Positions 1-5,939 of a stretch of DNA of 6,071 nt are shown here, in pieces. A program made the position numbers and the translations under genes. The notes under the pieces were generated by a model that saw nothing but the letters and a program-made list of their open reading frames with translations, was not told where the DNA came from and searched no databases. The stretch lies in assembly GCA_017627115.1 (NCBI GenBank), contig JAGAHK010000431.1:1-6071 (forward strand). The letters are read 5' to 3'. The stretch comes from Bacillota bacterium. Its GTDB lineage: Bacteria > Bacillota > Clostridia > Lachnospirales > CAG-274. Each line of letters begins with the position of its first letter. Position 1 is the stretch's first letter.

Positions 1-1
1 A

Positions 2-56
2 GGGGCTTAATCGCTAATTTTCAAGTTGATTTTTAATGCGACAGCCCCGTTTTTTT
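2..56 (+). terminator. Intrinsic terminator, plus strand (possibly bidirectional stem)
   Basis: GGGGCT (2-7) pairs with AGCCCC (43-48), and inside it TCGC (11-14) pairs with GCGA (38-41), with a small asymmetric internal loop and an AT-rich apical loop. On the plus strand the stem is followed by G and then seven T (50-56), the pattern of a rho-independent terminator. It would end a rightward gene lying left of the window, convergent with the small-gene pair. The stop codon of the 73-aa gene lies at the end of the T-run. The same stem could also end the leftward transcript, but the T-run needed for that would be outside the window. Confidence 0.6.
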
Positions 57-276
57 ATTGCAGCGCCCTCATAAGCAAGGCAGTCAGTTTTTGTTTTTTA
101 TCCGCAGCAAGCGGTGCGCCCTCGGGCATACGAAACGCAAGCACGACAGGCAGTATCTCGTTTGGTTTTTTATCCTTTATTCTTGTATAGAGTGCTTCTA
201 TTGCCGCTTTTTGTTCGGACGGCATATCCTGTATTATCTCTTTCAGTTCGTTTTCAAAGCCTTTCAAATCAGCCAA
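55..276 (-). CDS. Small hypothetical helical protein, 73 aa, TTG start
   Basis: I do not recognise this protein. It is charged and probably all-helical, with no signal peptide, membrane segment or cysteine, so it is probably cytoplasmic. Residues 11-33 and 41-71 each read as two helices split by a short turn (MPSE at 18-21, MPEG at 50-53), and they loosely resemble segments of the protein encoded just upstream. The start is the TTG at 276-274: a GGAGG (290-286) sits 9 nt before it, and the first in-frame ATG is only at codon 18. The start overlaps the end of the upstream gene by 8 nt, so the two are probably translationally coupled and made together. The good ribosome site, the overlap and the operon position make it a real gene; the function is unknown. 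Confidence 0.72.
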   Translation of the reverse strand: MADLKGFENELKEIIQDMPSEQKAAIEALYTRIKDKKPNEILPVVLAFRMPEGAPLAADKKQKLTALLMRALQ

Positions 277-619
277 GTGTTACCGCCTCCATTATCTCTT
301 TGATCTCCGTCAGTTTCACGAAAAGTTCCAAAAGCTGCCTGCTGCGCGGGTCAAGTTCATTGCGCAGTTCGCCGAGTATCTCTCCTCGGCCGTTTTTTAT
401 CTGCGCAGCCTGCGCCGACAGCCCCGAATACCTTTGCAGCAGCCTGTTTATGGACAATGCTTTAATCACCGTTTCCGCACGCGAGCGAAGCGGCGGATCC
501 ATATACGGCAGAACAGCCTGTATCATGGTTTCGGGCCGCTGCCTGTCCGCAGATGATATAGATGTAAACAAGCCGACTGCGCGTTCAATATTTTCATCGA
601 AAAACCTGCTTGTATCCAA
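269..619 (-). CDS. Hypothetical helical protein, about 116 aa, downstream of rnfB
   Basis: I do not recognise this family. I place the start at TTG 619-617 because a strong GGGGAGGTGG site (636-627) lies 7 nt before it, giving 116 aa. An upstream in-frame ATG at 664 would give 131 aa, but it has only a weak AAGG and its first 15 codons run through a terminator-like hairpin. The product looks soluble and helical, with no cysteines and no membrane segment. Two segments, about residues 30-57 and 80-106, share a pattern of hydrophobic helix, DP turn, RSR, then hydrophobic helix, which suggests an internal duplication. It lies 84 nt after rnfB and overlaps the next small gene by 8 nt. It may be a separate transcription unit or reached only by readthrough from rnf. 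A link to Rnf is inferred from position alone. Confidence 0.7.
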   Translation of the reverse strand: MDTSRFFDENIERAVGLFTSISSADRQRPETMIQAVLPYMDPPLRSRAETVIKALSINRLLQRYSGLSAQAAQIKNGRGEILGELRNELDPRSRQLLELFVKLTEIKEIMEAVTLG

Positions 620-661
620 AATAAAACCACCTCCCCAAACAAGTATATTCGGAGAGGCGGT
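618..661 (-). terminator. Probable rnf operon terminator, overlapping the next gene's ribosome site
   Basis: On the minus strand ACCGCCTCTCC (661-651) and GGGGAGGTGGT (636-626) form an uninterrupted 11-bp stem: nine Watson-Crick pairs and two G-U wobbles, with a 14-nt loop (650-637). It is followed by TTTATTTT (625-618). On the plus strand the two wobbles become A-C mismatches, so the structure is specific to the leftward transcript. It starts 42 nt after the rnfB stop, a normal place for an intrinsic terminator. The U-tract is interrupted by one A, so termination may be partial. The 3' arm doubles as the ribosome site for the downstream small gene. Confidence 0.65.
627..636 (-). promoter_or_regulatory. 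Shine-Dalgarno site buried in a hairpin arm
   Basis: The minus strand reads GGGGAGGTGG here, then seven bases, then the TTG at 619. This is the strongest ribosome site near the 116-aa gene and is the reason for choosing that start. It forms most of the 3' arm of the hairpin at 661-626, so when the hairpin folds the site is base-paired. Confidence 0.6.
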
Positions 662-703
662 CATTTAAAACCTTATTTTAAAAGCTGATTTTAGAAATAA
701 CCT

Positions 704-1522
704 TTATTCGTTTACCACAGCGGCACCCGAAACATCCTTAATGGCCTTTGTGGGACACTTCTGCGTACATACGCCGCATTGTGTACATTTTTCATAATCA
801 ACCTTTGCAAGGAACTTATCCACGGCAACAGCCTGGCTGGGACAGTTCTTCTCGCAGATCTTACAGCCCATACAGCCGTTTGAACAGTTGTCCTTTGTGG
901 GCTTTGGCATATCGTTTGAGTTACATGCCACTCTGATCTTTTTGTCATCGGGCACAAGCTCTATAAGGTGCTTGGGGCAAGCCTTGATGCAGGCACCGCA
1001 GGCAACACACTTTTCGCTGTCTACAACCGCAACACCGTCAACAATGCTCAATGCACCGAAATTACAGGCTCTTACACAGTTACCGTCACCGAGGCAGCCG
1101 AAAGCACACGCTTTACGTCCGCCCGAAACACCGTTTTCAAGGTCACAGTCCTGCTCACCGTAATATTCAAACTTTGTTTTTGCCGCTTCGCAAGTACCCA
1201 TACACTTTACGAAAGCAACTTTCTTTACGCCCTGTTCCGCTTTTACGCCCATAACTTCGCCGACTTTTGCCGCACAGGCAGCGCCGCCGACAGGACAAGC
1301 GTTTACGGGGGCTTTGCCCGTTGCGATAGCTTCGGCAAGGGCATCACAGCCTGCAAAGCCGCAGCCGCCGCAGTTAGCGCCGGGCAGACACTCCCTTACA
1401 AGAGGTATCTTCGGGTCCTGCTCAACTTTAAGTTTGATGGAAGCGACACCAAGACCGCCGCCGAAGAGAAGACCCATACCGCCGATAGCGGCAACAGGTA
1501 TAAGTATACTGCTGATATCCAT
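704..1522 (-). CDS. rnfB: RnfB, ferredoxin-oxidising iron-sulfur subunit of the Rnf complex
   Basis: Entry point for electrons from reduced ferredoxin into the Rnf complex, on the cytoplasmic face of the membrane. The 272-aa product begins with a membrane anchor (about residues 4-27). Next comes the RnfB-type [4Fe-4S] motif C51-C54-C59-C76 (CX2CX4CX16C). A clostridial cysteine block follows (C107, C111, C126, then C139/C143/C149/C153), and then three ferredoxin-like CX2CX2CX3CP sets at 172-182, 217-227 and 246-256. There are 27 cysteines in all, enough for five or six clusters. The ATG at 1522 has AAGGAGGG 8 nt upstream and lies 17 nt after rnfA. It is the last rnf gene and is followed by a probable terminator. 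No key residue is missing. The multi-cluster C-terminal half is typical of anaerobic Firmicutes rather than of the shorter proteobacterial RnfB. Confidence 0.97.
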   Translation of the reverse strand: MDISSILIPVAAIGGMGLLFGGGLGVASIKLKVEQDPKIPLVRECLPGANCGGCGFAGCDALAEAIATGKAPVNACPVGGAACAAKVGEVMGVKAEQGVKKVAFVKCMGTCEAAKTKFEYYGEQDCDLENGVSGGRKACAFGCLGDGNCVRACNFGALSIVDGVAVVDSEKCVACGACIKACPKHLIELVPDDKKIRVACNSNDMPKPTKDNCSNGCMGCKICEKNCPSQAVAVDKFLAKVDYEKCTQCGVCTQKCPTKAIKDVSGAAVVNE

Positions 1523-1539
1523 AAGTCATTCCCTCCTTC

Positions 1540-2112
1540 TCAAAGCATACCCGAAAAGCCCAAAAAGGCGATCGCCATTAAGCCTGCGGTTACAAGTGCT
1601 ATAGGAAAGCCCTCCATGCACTTCGGGATATTGCATTTTGCCACGCGCTCTCTTATGCCCGCAAAAAGGATGATAGCAAGCGCAAAACCGATAGCTGCGC
1701 CGATACCGTTCACAACGGAAGCGATAAAACCGTAGCCGTCGTTCATATTGTTAACGGCAACACCCAAAACCGCACAGTTTGTTGTGATAAGCGGAAGATA
1801 AACGCCGAGTGCCTGATACAGCGATGGAGAAGATTTTTTAATGAACATCTCAACAAGCTGGACCAGTGATGCAATAATAAGAATAAACGCGATATTATAT
1901 AAATATTCAATATGTGCAGGCACAAGAATAAACTTGTGAACAAGCCAAGTTGCTGCGGAAGCAAGCGTAATAACGAAAACGACCGCAATGCCCATGCCCG
2001 TTGCCGTTTCAACCTTTTTGGAAACGCCGAGGAAGGGGCAGATACCCAAGAACTGCGAAAGCACAAAGTTGTGAACAAAGATCGCGCTCAATAAAATTAA
2101 AAATAAATTCAT
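1540..2112 (-). CDS. rnfA: RnfA, integral membrane subunit of the Rnf complex
   Basis: One of two homologous membrane subunits, RnfA and RnfE, that face each other as an inverted pair and hold an iron-sulfur cluster in the middle of the membrane, passing electrons across it. The 190-aa protein is almost entirely hydrophobic, with about six membrane segments, and has the family's usual length. The expected cluster cysteines are present: C25 in the GICP motif, and C113 in TTNCAVLGV. The conserved SQFLGICPFLGV stretch (19-30) is characteristic of RnfA. The ATG at 2112 has an excellent AAGGAGGT 6 nt upstream. The gap to rnfE is 15 nt and to rnfB 17 nt. NqrE is the nearest alternative, but the neighbouring RnfB and cluster-bearing RnfC make this an Rnf operon. 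Confidence 0.97.
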   Translation of the reverse strand: MNLFLILLSAIFVHNFVLSQFLGICPFLGVSKKVETATGMGIAVVFVITLASAATWLVHKFILVPAHIEYLYNIAFILIIASLVQLVEMFIKKSSPSLYQALGVYLPLITTNCAVLGVAVNNMNDGYGFIASVVNGIGAAIGFALAIILFAGIRERVAKCNIPKCMEGFPIALVTAGLMAIAFLGFSGML

Positions 2113-2127
2113 CTCACTACCTCCTTA

Positions 2128-2730
2128 TTACGACTTTTTGCCGCTGCGCAGCTTATTTACGATAACCATTAAAAATGCAAGTGTCAGGAATGCGCCCGGA
2201 GGAAGTATCATAATGATAGTTCTTGGGAAGAATTCGGGAAGCACCGTTACGCCGAAAAGAGCGCCGCTGCCGAGGAATTCACGCACACAGCCGAGAAGAA
2301 CAAGTGCAAACGTAAAGCCGAGACCGTTGCCTATACCGTCGAAAAGTGATGCGACAGGGCCGTTCTTGCCTGCGAAAGCCTCTGCTCTTGCAAGGATGAT
2401 ACAGTTAACAACGATAAGGGGGATATACACACCAAGCGCCGTAACAAGGCTCTGGGGTGCGAATGCGTTAAGAAGCATCTCCACTATCGTAACGAAACTT
2501 GCGATTACCACAACGTAGCAGGGTATACGTGCTTCGTCGGGCACAAATTTTCTGATAAGCGATATAACAAGGTTTGAGCAGGCAAGCACCGCCATTGTTG
2601 ACAGACCCATGCCAAGACCGTTTATCGCACTTGTCGTTACCGCAAGGGTAGGACACATACCGATAACCTGAACAAAGGTGGGGTTTTCGTCTATTATACC
2701 GTTTTTAAGTATTTTTAAAGGATTACTCAT
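2128..2730 (-). CDS. rnfE: RnfE, integral membrane subunit of the Rnf complex
   Basis: Partner of RnfA in the membrane electron-transfer core. The 200-aa protein has about six membrane segments. C26 in the GMCPTLAVTTSA motif and C110 in IVVNCIILARAEAF are the expected ligands of the cluster shared with RnfA. The second of these motifs, with its ARAEAFA ending, separates RnfE from RnfA. The ATG at 2730 overlaps the rnfG stop (ATGA, 4 nt), which suggests translational coupling and fixed stoichiometry, and AAAGGAGG lies 9 nt upstream. The C-terminus ends in a basic tail (KLRSGKKS), consistent with a cytoplasmic end. The length and motifs are normal; the homologous alternative NqrD is excluded by the operon context. 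Confidence 0.97.
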   Translation of the reverse strand: MSNPLKILKNGIIDENPTFVQVIGMCPTLAVTTSAINGLGMGLSTMAVLACSNLVISLIRKFVPDEARIPCYVVVIASFVTIVEMLLNAFAPQSLVTALGVYIPLIVVNCIILARAEAFAGKNGPVASLFDGIGNGLGFTFALVLLGCVREFLGSGALFGVTVLPEFFPRTIIMILPPGAFLTLAFLMVIVNKLRSGKKS

Positions 2731-3302
2731 TTACCCGTGCCTCCTTTCAGATTTTCTTCGTAATATTTCTGAACATCGTTAACGGCAGTTGTAACTGCGT
2801 TTGAAGTGATAGTCGCACCCGTGATGGCGTTTATCTCACTTTCGCCTGCCGTACCGCTCTTGATAACGGTAAGTTTGCCGCTTTTGCCCGGGAACTGCGG
2901 TGAGAGCACGTTCTCGGCATTTGCGCCAAGACCGGGGGTCTCGGAGTGCTTAACCACCTTAACACCCGTAACAGTACCGTCTTTGTCAATACCTATCATA
3001 AGGTTGAGACCCGAGCTGAAGCCCGAAGTTGTAACGGAGAAAGCATAACCTGCCGTATTACTGCCGTCAAGACCCTCGCTGTATGTGTCAAGGACATCCT
3101 TTTCACCGATAGGTGCGCCGACTGTTACCTCTGTATCAAAGCTTGATGCAGACGGAAGTACCGACTGCATGGCTTCCTGTTTTGTCTGTGCGTTTCTTTC
3201 CGCTATCTTATCTGCCGTTGCCGCATTTACACCGCCGAGGGCAGCTGCCGCAACCGCTGCGATAACAAGAAGAGAACCGCCTGTTCTTACTATAGGATTC
3301 AT
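2727..3302 (-). CDS. rnfG: RnfG, covalent-FMN electron-transfer subunit of the Rnf complex
   Basis: Membrane-anchored flavoprotein with its flavin domain outside the membrane, carrying electrons between other Rnf subunits. The 191-aa protein has a single N-terminal membrane anchor (about residues 8-27) and then an FMN-binding domain. The flavinylation motif is TGAT at 161-164; in this family FMN is joined by a phosphoester bond to the last threonine, T164 here. The conserved HSETPGLG motif is at 119-126. Attachment needs an ApbE-type flavin transferase, and none is encoded in this window. The ATG at 3302 overlaps the rnfD stop by 4 nt, and GAAGGAGG sits 10 nt upstream. It resembles NqrC in domain layout but is of the usual Rnf length and context. 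Confidence 0.96.
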   Translation of the reverse strand: MNPIVRTGGSLLVIAAVAAAALGGVNAATADKIAERNAQTKQEAMQSVLPSASSFDTEVTVGAPIGEKDVLDTYSEGLDGSNTAGYAFSVTTSGFSSGLNLMIGIDKDGTVTGVKVVKHSETPGLGANAENVLSPQFPGKSGKLTVIKSGTAGESEINAITGATITSNAVTTAVNDVQKYYEENLKGGTGK

Positions 3303-4288
3303 GACTTCTTCGCCTCCTTCTTTAAAGCTCCGAAGATCTTAGGACGTGTATATCTGTCGATAAGCGGAACACAAAGGTTCATAAGCAGTATCGAATAGGA
3401 CACGCCTTCGGGATAGCCGCCGAAAAGACGGATAAGCGTTGTAAGGACACCGCAGCCGATACCCATTATTATCTGACCGTTAGGTGTAACGGGTGAGGAT
3501 GCGTAATCCGTTGCCATAAAGAACGCGCCGAGCATAAGACCGCCTGTGAGAAGCTCGTAAAGAGGCTCTCTTGTGGGCGCTGCGCCGCATAATTTAAAGA
3601 TGTAAGTAAGTACGAAAACCGTAAGGATATAGCTTACGGGTATCTTCCAGCTGATGACCTTTTTCATCATAAGGTAAACACCGCCGAGAATAAGTGCGAT
3701 AGCACAGGTCTCGCCGATACAGCCGCCGATATTGCCTATAAAAGCATTCACATAATCCTGCTGTGTAAGGTTAACAGTGCCCTCTGCAAGCTGTGCAAGC
3801 GGTGTTGCGGATGATGTTGCATCGACCGCACCGATAACGCCGTAGCTTGTTGCGCCGAATGCCGCACCCGTCATAGCTGTCGGATACGAAGCCACAAGAA
3901 AGGCTCTTGCACCGAGCGCAGGGTTCATAAAGTTCTGACCCAGGCCGCCAAATATCTGCTTAACTATAACTATTGCGAAGAACGCACCCACAACGGGTAC
4001 CCAGAAAGGTGCCGTTGAAGGCATATTCATTGCCAGCAGAAGACCCGTGATAACAGCCGAAAAGTCGGTAACGGTCACTTTCTGCTTTGAGAGCTTCTGA
4101 TAAAGCGCCTCGAAACCTACTGATGAAACAATGGAGATTATTATAAGAATTGCAGCCCTGATGCCGAAATACACGATACCCATTATCGCCGCAGGCAGAA
4201 GAGCTATTACCACATCACGCATTACCGAACTGATAGTTTCGTTCGAGCGAACGTGCGGTGTGGAGGAAACCATTAAATTATTTTCCAT
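3299..4288 (-). CDS. rnfD: RnfD, membrane flavoprotein subunit of the Rnf complex
   Basis: Large membrane subunit, homologous to NqrB, thought to take part in ion translocation. The 329-aa protein has eight to ten hydrophobic segments. The covalent FMN site reads D156, then SSATPL at 159-164, and T162 is the expected attachment residue; flavinylation would again need ApbE. The conserved C-terminal block, MATDYASSPVTP (258-269) through GGYPEGVSYSILLMN (290-304), matches the family. The ATG at 4288 lies inside the end of rnfC (11-nt overlap), with GGAAGGAGG 9 nt upstream. The stop overlaps the rnfG start. Length is normal and no residue expected of the family is missing. Whether Na+ or H+ is moved cannot be told from the sequence by eye. 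Confidence 0.96.
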   Translation of the reverse strand: MENNLMVSSTPHVRSNETISSVMRDVVIALLPAAIMGIVYFGIRAAILIIISIVSSVGFEALYQKLSKQKVTVTDFSAVITGLLLAMNMPSTAPFWVPVVGAFFAIVIVKQIFGGLGQNFMNPALGARAFLVASYPTAMTGAAFGATSYGVIGAVDATSSATPLAQLAEGTVNLTQQDYVNAFIGNIGGCIGETCAIALILGGVYLMMKKVISWKIPVSYILTVFVLTYIFKLCGAAPTREPLYELLTGGLMLGAFFMATDYASSPVTPNGQIIMGIGCGVLTTLIRLFGGYPEGVSYSILLMNLCVPLIDRYTRPKIFGALKKEAKKS

Positions 4289-5639
4289 TCTTTTCAGCCT
4301 CCTTCCTTGCTCTGATAATGCCCATAACAGTACGTTTTGTTATGCGCAGGCTTTGTGCGAGGTGGCGCTTTGCGGGGCAAACGTAACTGCACGAGCCGCA
4401 CTCGATACAGTCAACGCCGTTATGCGCCTCAAACGCATCATAATCCTTGGCAAGTGCATCCTGATTGAGTTCAAGGGGCATAAGACCCATAGGGCAGGCG
4501 CCCACGCATTTGCCGCAGCGTATGCAGTTGCTTTCCTCGGGGAGAGTTGCCTCTTCTTTGGTAAGGCAAAGCAAAGCGGAGGATGTTTTAACAAATGGAA
4601 CATCAATGTTGTAGAGTGCGGGACCCATCATGGGACCGCCTGCGATTATCTTCGCACAGTCCTCTTTAAGACCGCCTACAGCCTCGATAAATTCCTTGAT
4701 ATTCATACCTATACGTATCTGATAGTTGCCCGGGTTGTTAACGCCGCTGCCCGTTATTGTAACGATACGGCGCATAAGCGGACGGTTTTTAACGACCGCA
4801 CGCTCTATGGCAAGCACGGTATCGACATTATCCACTATGCAGCCAACGCTCGCAGGCAGACCGCCGCTGGGTACTTCGCGTCCCGTAACGGCGTAGATAA
4901 GCTGTTTTTCGGAACCCTGCGGGTATTTGCATTTAAGTGCGATAACTTCGATATTGGAATACTTTTCGGCAGCCTTTGAAACAGCCTCAAAAGCATCCAT
5001 TTTATTAACTTCTATTGCAATATAGCCCTTTGCCTTTGGGTGGAGCTGAAGCATAACGTCAAGACCCATAACAAGTCTGTCGGTCTTTTCAAGCATAACG
5101 CGGTGGTCGGTGGTGAGGTAAGGCTCACACTCGGCAGCGTTGACGATAATGCTGTCTATCTCCTGTCCCGGAGGCGGATTAAGCTTTATATGTGTGGGGA
5201 AACCCGCACCGCCCAGACCAACGATACCTGCATTTTTCACTTTGTCAAGTATTTCTTCCCTTGACATTGATTTGTAGTCGTTTTCGTCGGTCTCCTTGCC
5301 GATGGAGGGATCCTCCTCAAACTTTCCGTCGTTTTCGATAATAATAGAGTTTACTGTTGCCCCGCTCGGTGTAAGCATGGGCTTGATGTCCTTTACCGTG
5401 CCCGATACGGATGAATGTATCGGTGCGCATACAAATGCCTTTGCTTCCGCAATTTTTTGTCCCAAAAGCACTCTGTCGCCTTTTTGCACGATCGGTTCAC
5501 ACGGTGCGCCGATATGCTGGCTTACGGGAAAGACCATCAAGGCGCCTTCTTTGGGCATAAGTATCTCAATAGGCTTATAATTTGTCAAAGCCTTGCCGTC
5601 AGGCGGATGTATGCCTCGTTTAAAGGTGTGAAGATTCAT
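4278..5639 (-). CDS. rnfC: RnfC, NADH/NAD+-binding iron-sulfur subunit of the Rnf complex
   Basis: Peripheral cytoplasmic subunit that exchanges electrons with NAD(H) and is homologous to the NADH-binding part of complex I (NuoF). The 453-aa protein has three visible parts. The N-terminal region (about 1-100) is of biotinyl/barrel-sandwich type. The nucleotide/FMN-binding core carries GIVGLGGAGFPTHIKL (138-153) and AECEPYLTTDHRVM (169-182), followed by an SLBB-like region. The C-terminal domain holds two [4Fe-4S] motifs, C372/C375/C378/C382 and C411/C414/C417/C421. It is the first gene of the operon. The ATG at 5639 has only a moderate AAAGGGGCG site, with 8 nt between it and the ATG, weaker than those of the other rnf genes. 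The leader upstream contains a stable hairpin. The cluster-bearing C-terminus rules out NqrA. Confidence 0.97.
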   Translation of the reverse strand: MNLHTFKRGIHPPDGKALTNYKPIEILMPKEGALMVFPVSQHIGAPCEPIVQKGDRVLLGQKIAEAKAFVCAPIHSSVSGTVKDIKPMLTPSGATVNSIIIENDGKFEEDPSIGKETDENDYKSMSREEILDKVKNAGIVGLGGAGFPTHIKLNPPPGQEIDSIIVNAAECEPYLTTDHRVMLEKTDRLVMGLDVMLQLHPKAKGYIAIEVNKMDAFEAVSKAAEKYSNIEVIALKCKYPQGSEKQLIYAVTGREVPSGGLPASVGCIVDNVDTVLAIERAVVKNRPLMRRIVTITGSGVNNPGNYQIRIGMNIKEFIEAVGGLKEDCAKIIAGGPMMGPALYNIDVPFVKTSSALLCLTKEEATLPEESNCIRCGKCVGACPMGLMPLELNQDALAKDYDAFEAHNGVDCIECGSCSYVCPAKRHLAQSLRITKRTVMGIIRARKEAEKNGK

Positions 5640-5673
5640 ATATTTAACGCCCCTTTCTGTAAAATTGCGAATA

Positions 5674-5699
5674 GTTCCGCCACCCCATACGGGCGGAAC
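5674..5699 (-). promoter_or_regulatory. GC-rich hairpin in the rnfC leader
   Basis: On the minus strand GTTCCGCC (5699-5692) and GGCGGAAC (5681-5674) are perfect 8-bp arms around a 10-nt loop. There is no T-run directly after it on either strand, so it is not a normal terminator. It lies about 35 nt ahead of the rnfC start codon and could be an RNA stability or control element, or a DNA operator. CGCCC (5695-5691) in the hairpin could instead pair with GGGCG (5652-5648) in the rnfC ribosome site; that switch is an inference. Confidence 0.45.
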
Positions 5700-5737
5700 A
5701 TTCCTTTAGGGTATAGCCAAAACTCCCCTACTTATCT

Positions 5738-5766
5738 ATGTTACAATATTTTTGATAAAAATGCAA
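5738..5766 (-). promoter_or_regulatory. Candidate rnf operon promoter (sigma-A type)
   Basis: On the minus strand TTGCAT (5766-5761) is followed after exactly 17 nt by TAACAT (5743-5738), matching 3 of 6 and 4 of 6 bases of the TTGACA/TATAAT consensus. The DNA upstream is very AT-rich, with A and T tracts that could act as an UP element. Transcription would start near 5731, giving a leader of about 90 nt that includes the hairpin at 5699-5674. It is the best-spaced candidate between the upstream terminator and rnfC, but the boxes are weak. Confidence 0.4.
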
Positions 5767-5813
5767 TATGAAATATAAAAATAAACAAAAATTTGTAGAA
5801 ATTTACAGTGCAG

Positions 5814-5831
5814 TTAGTTAAAGTTAACTAA
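5814..5831. promoter_or_regulatory. 18-bp perfect palindrome, possible operator upstream of rnf
   Basis: TTAGTTAA (5814-5821), AG, then TTAACTAA (5824-5831): perfect 8-bp arms with a 2-bp spacer. The spacer is too short for a tight RNA hairpin, so a dimeric DNA-binding protein site is more likely. It lies about 48 bp upstream of the candidate -35 box, a position suited to an activator. It does not match the Rex consensus (TTGTGA/TCACAA) or the FNR/CRP consensus. In such AT-rich DNA a chance palindrome remains possible. Confidence 0.4.
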
Positions 5832-5864
5832 AAGTACCATTTCTTGTTAAACGAATAATTATAG

Positions 5865-5897
5865 AAAAATAAAAAGGGCATCTGTAGACACCCTCTT
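5865..5897 (-). terminator. Intrinsic terminator of the gene at the right edge
   Basis: On the minus strand AGGGTGTC (5894-5887) pairs with GATGCCCT (5882-5875), including two G-U wobbles, around a 4-nt loop (TACA). The stem can extend by three weaker pairs into the T-run. It is followed by TTTTTATTTTT (5875-5865). The wobble pairs favour the leftward transcript. It lies about 40 nt after the stop of the partial gene and insulates rnf from it, so rnf needs its own promoter. Confidence 0.8.
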
Positions 5898-5939
5898 CAT
5901 TAAAAAAAACTATTATTTATGTTCTTACAACATCTATAC

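Noticed and set aside
114..668. Plus-strand open frame (184 codons) opposite the two small genes
   Set aside because: The minus-strand frames have strong GGAGG sites and an operon-like overlap, while this frame has no convincing ribosome site and spans the hairpin behind rnfB.
968..1735. Plus-strand open frame (255 codons) opposite rnfB/rnfA
   Set aside because: It lies fully antisense to rnfB and rnfA, and its composition reflects their codons. No supporting start signal was seen.
4240..4253. Inverted repeat CGTTCG-AG-CGAACG, considered as an SOS (LexA) box
   Set aside because: The half-sites are in the opposite order to the Gram-positive consensus (CGAAC-N4-GTTCG), and the repeat lies inside the conserved rnfD coding sequence.
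4131..4979. Long plus-strand open frame (282 codons) opposite rnfD/rnfC
   Set aside because: It is antisense to two well-conserved genes, has no ribosome site, and its translation shows no domain or membrane pattern. It is a shadow of the opposite strand.
704..5639. The operon considered as an NQR (Na+-translocating NADH:quinone reductase) cluster
   Set aside because: RnfB with ferredoxin-like clusters and RnfC with two [4Fe-4S] motifs are present, while NqrA- and NqrF-type proteins are absent.
5674..5699. Leader hairpin considered as a transcription terminator
   Set aside because: Neither strand has a T-run directly after the stem.
5698..5870. Search for a Rex or FNR site in the rnf upstream region
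   Set aside because: Near-matches such as TTGATAAAAATGCAA lack the required symmetrical half-sites.
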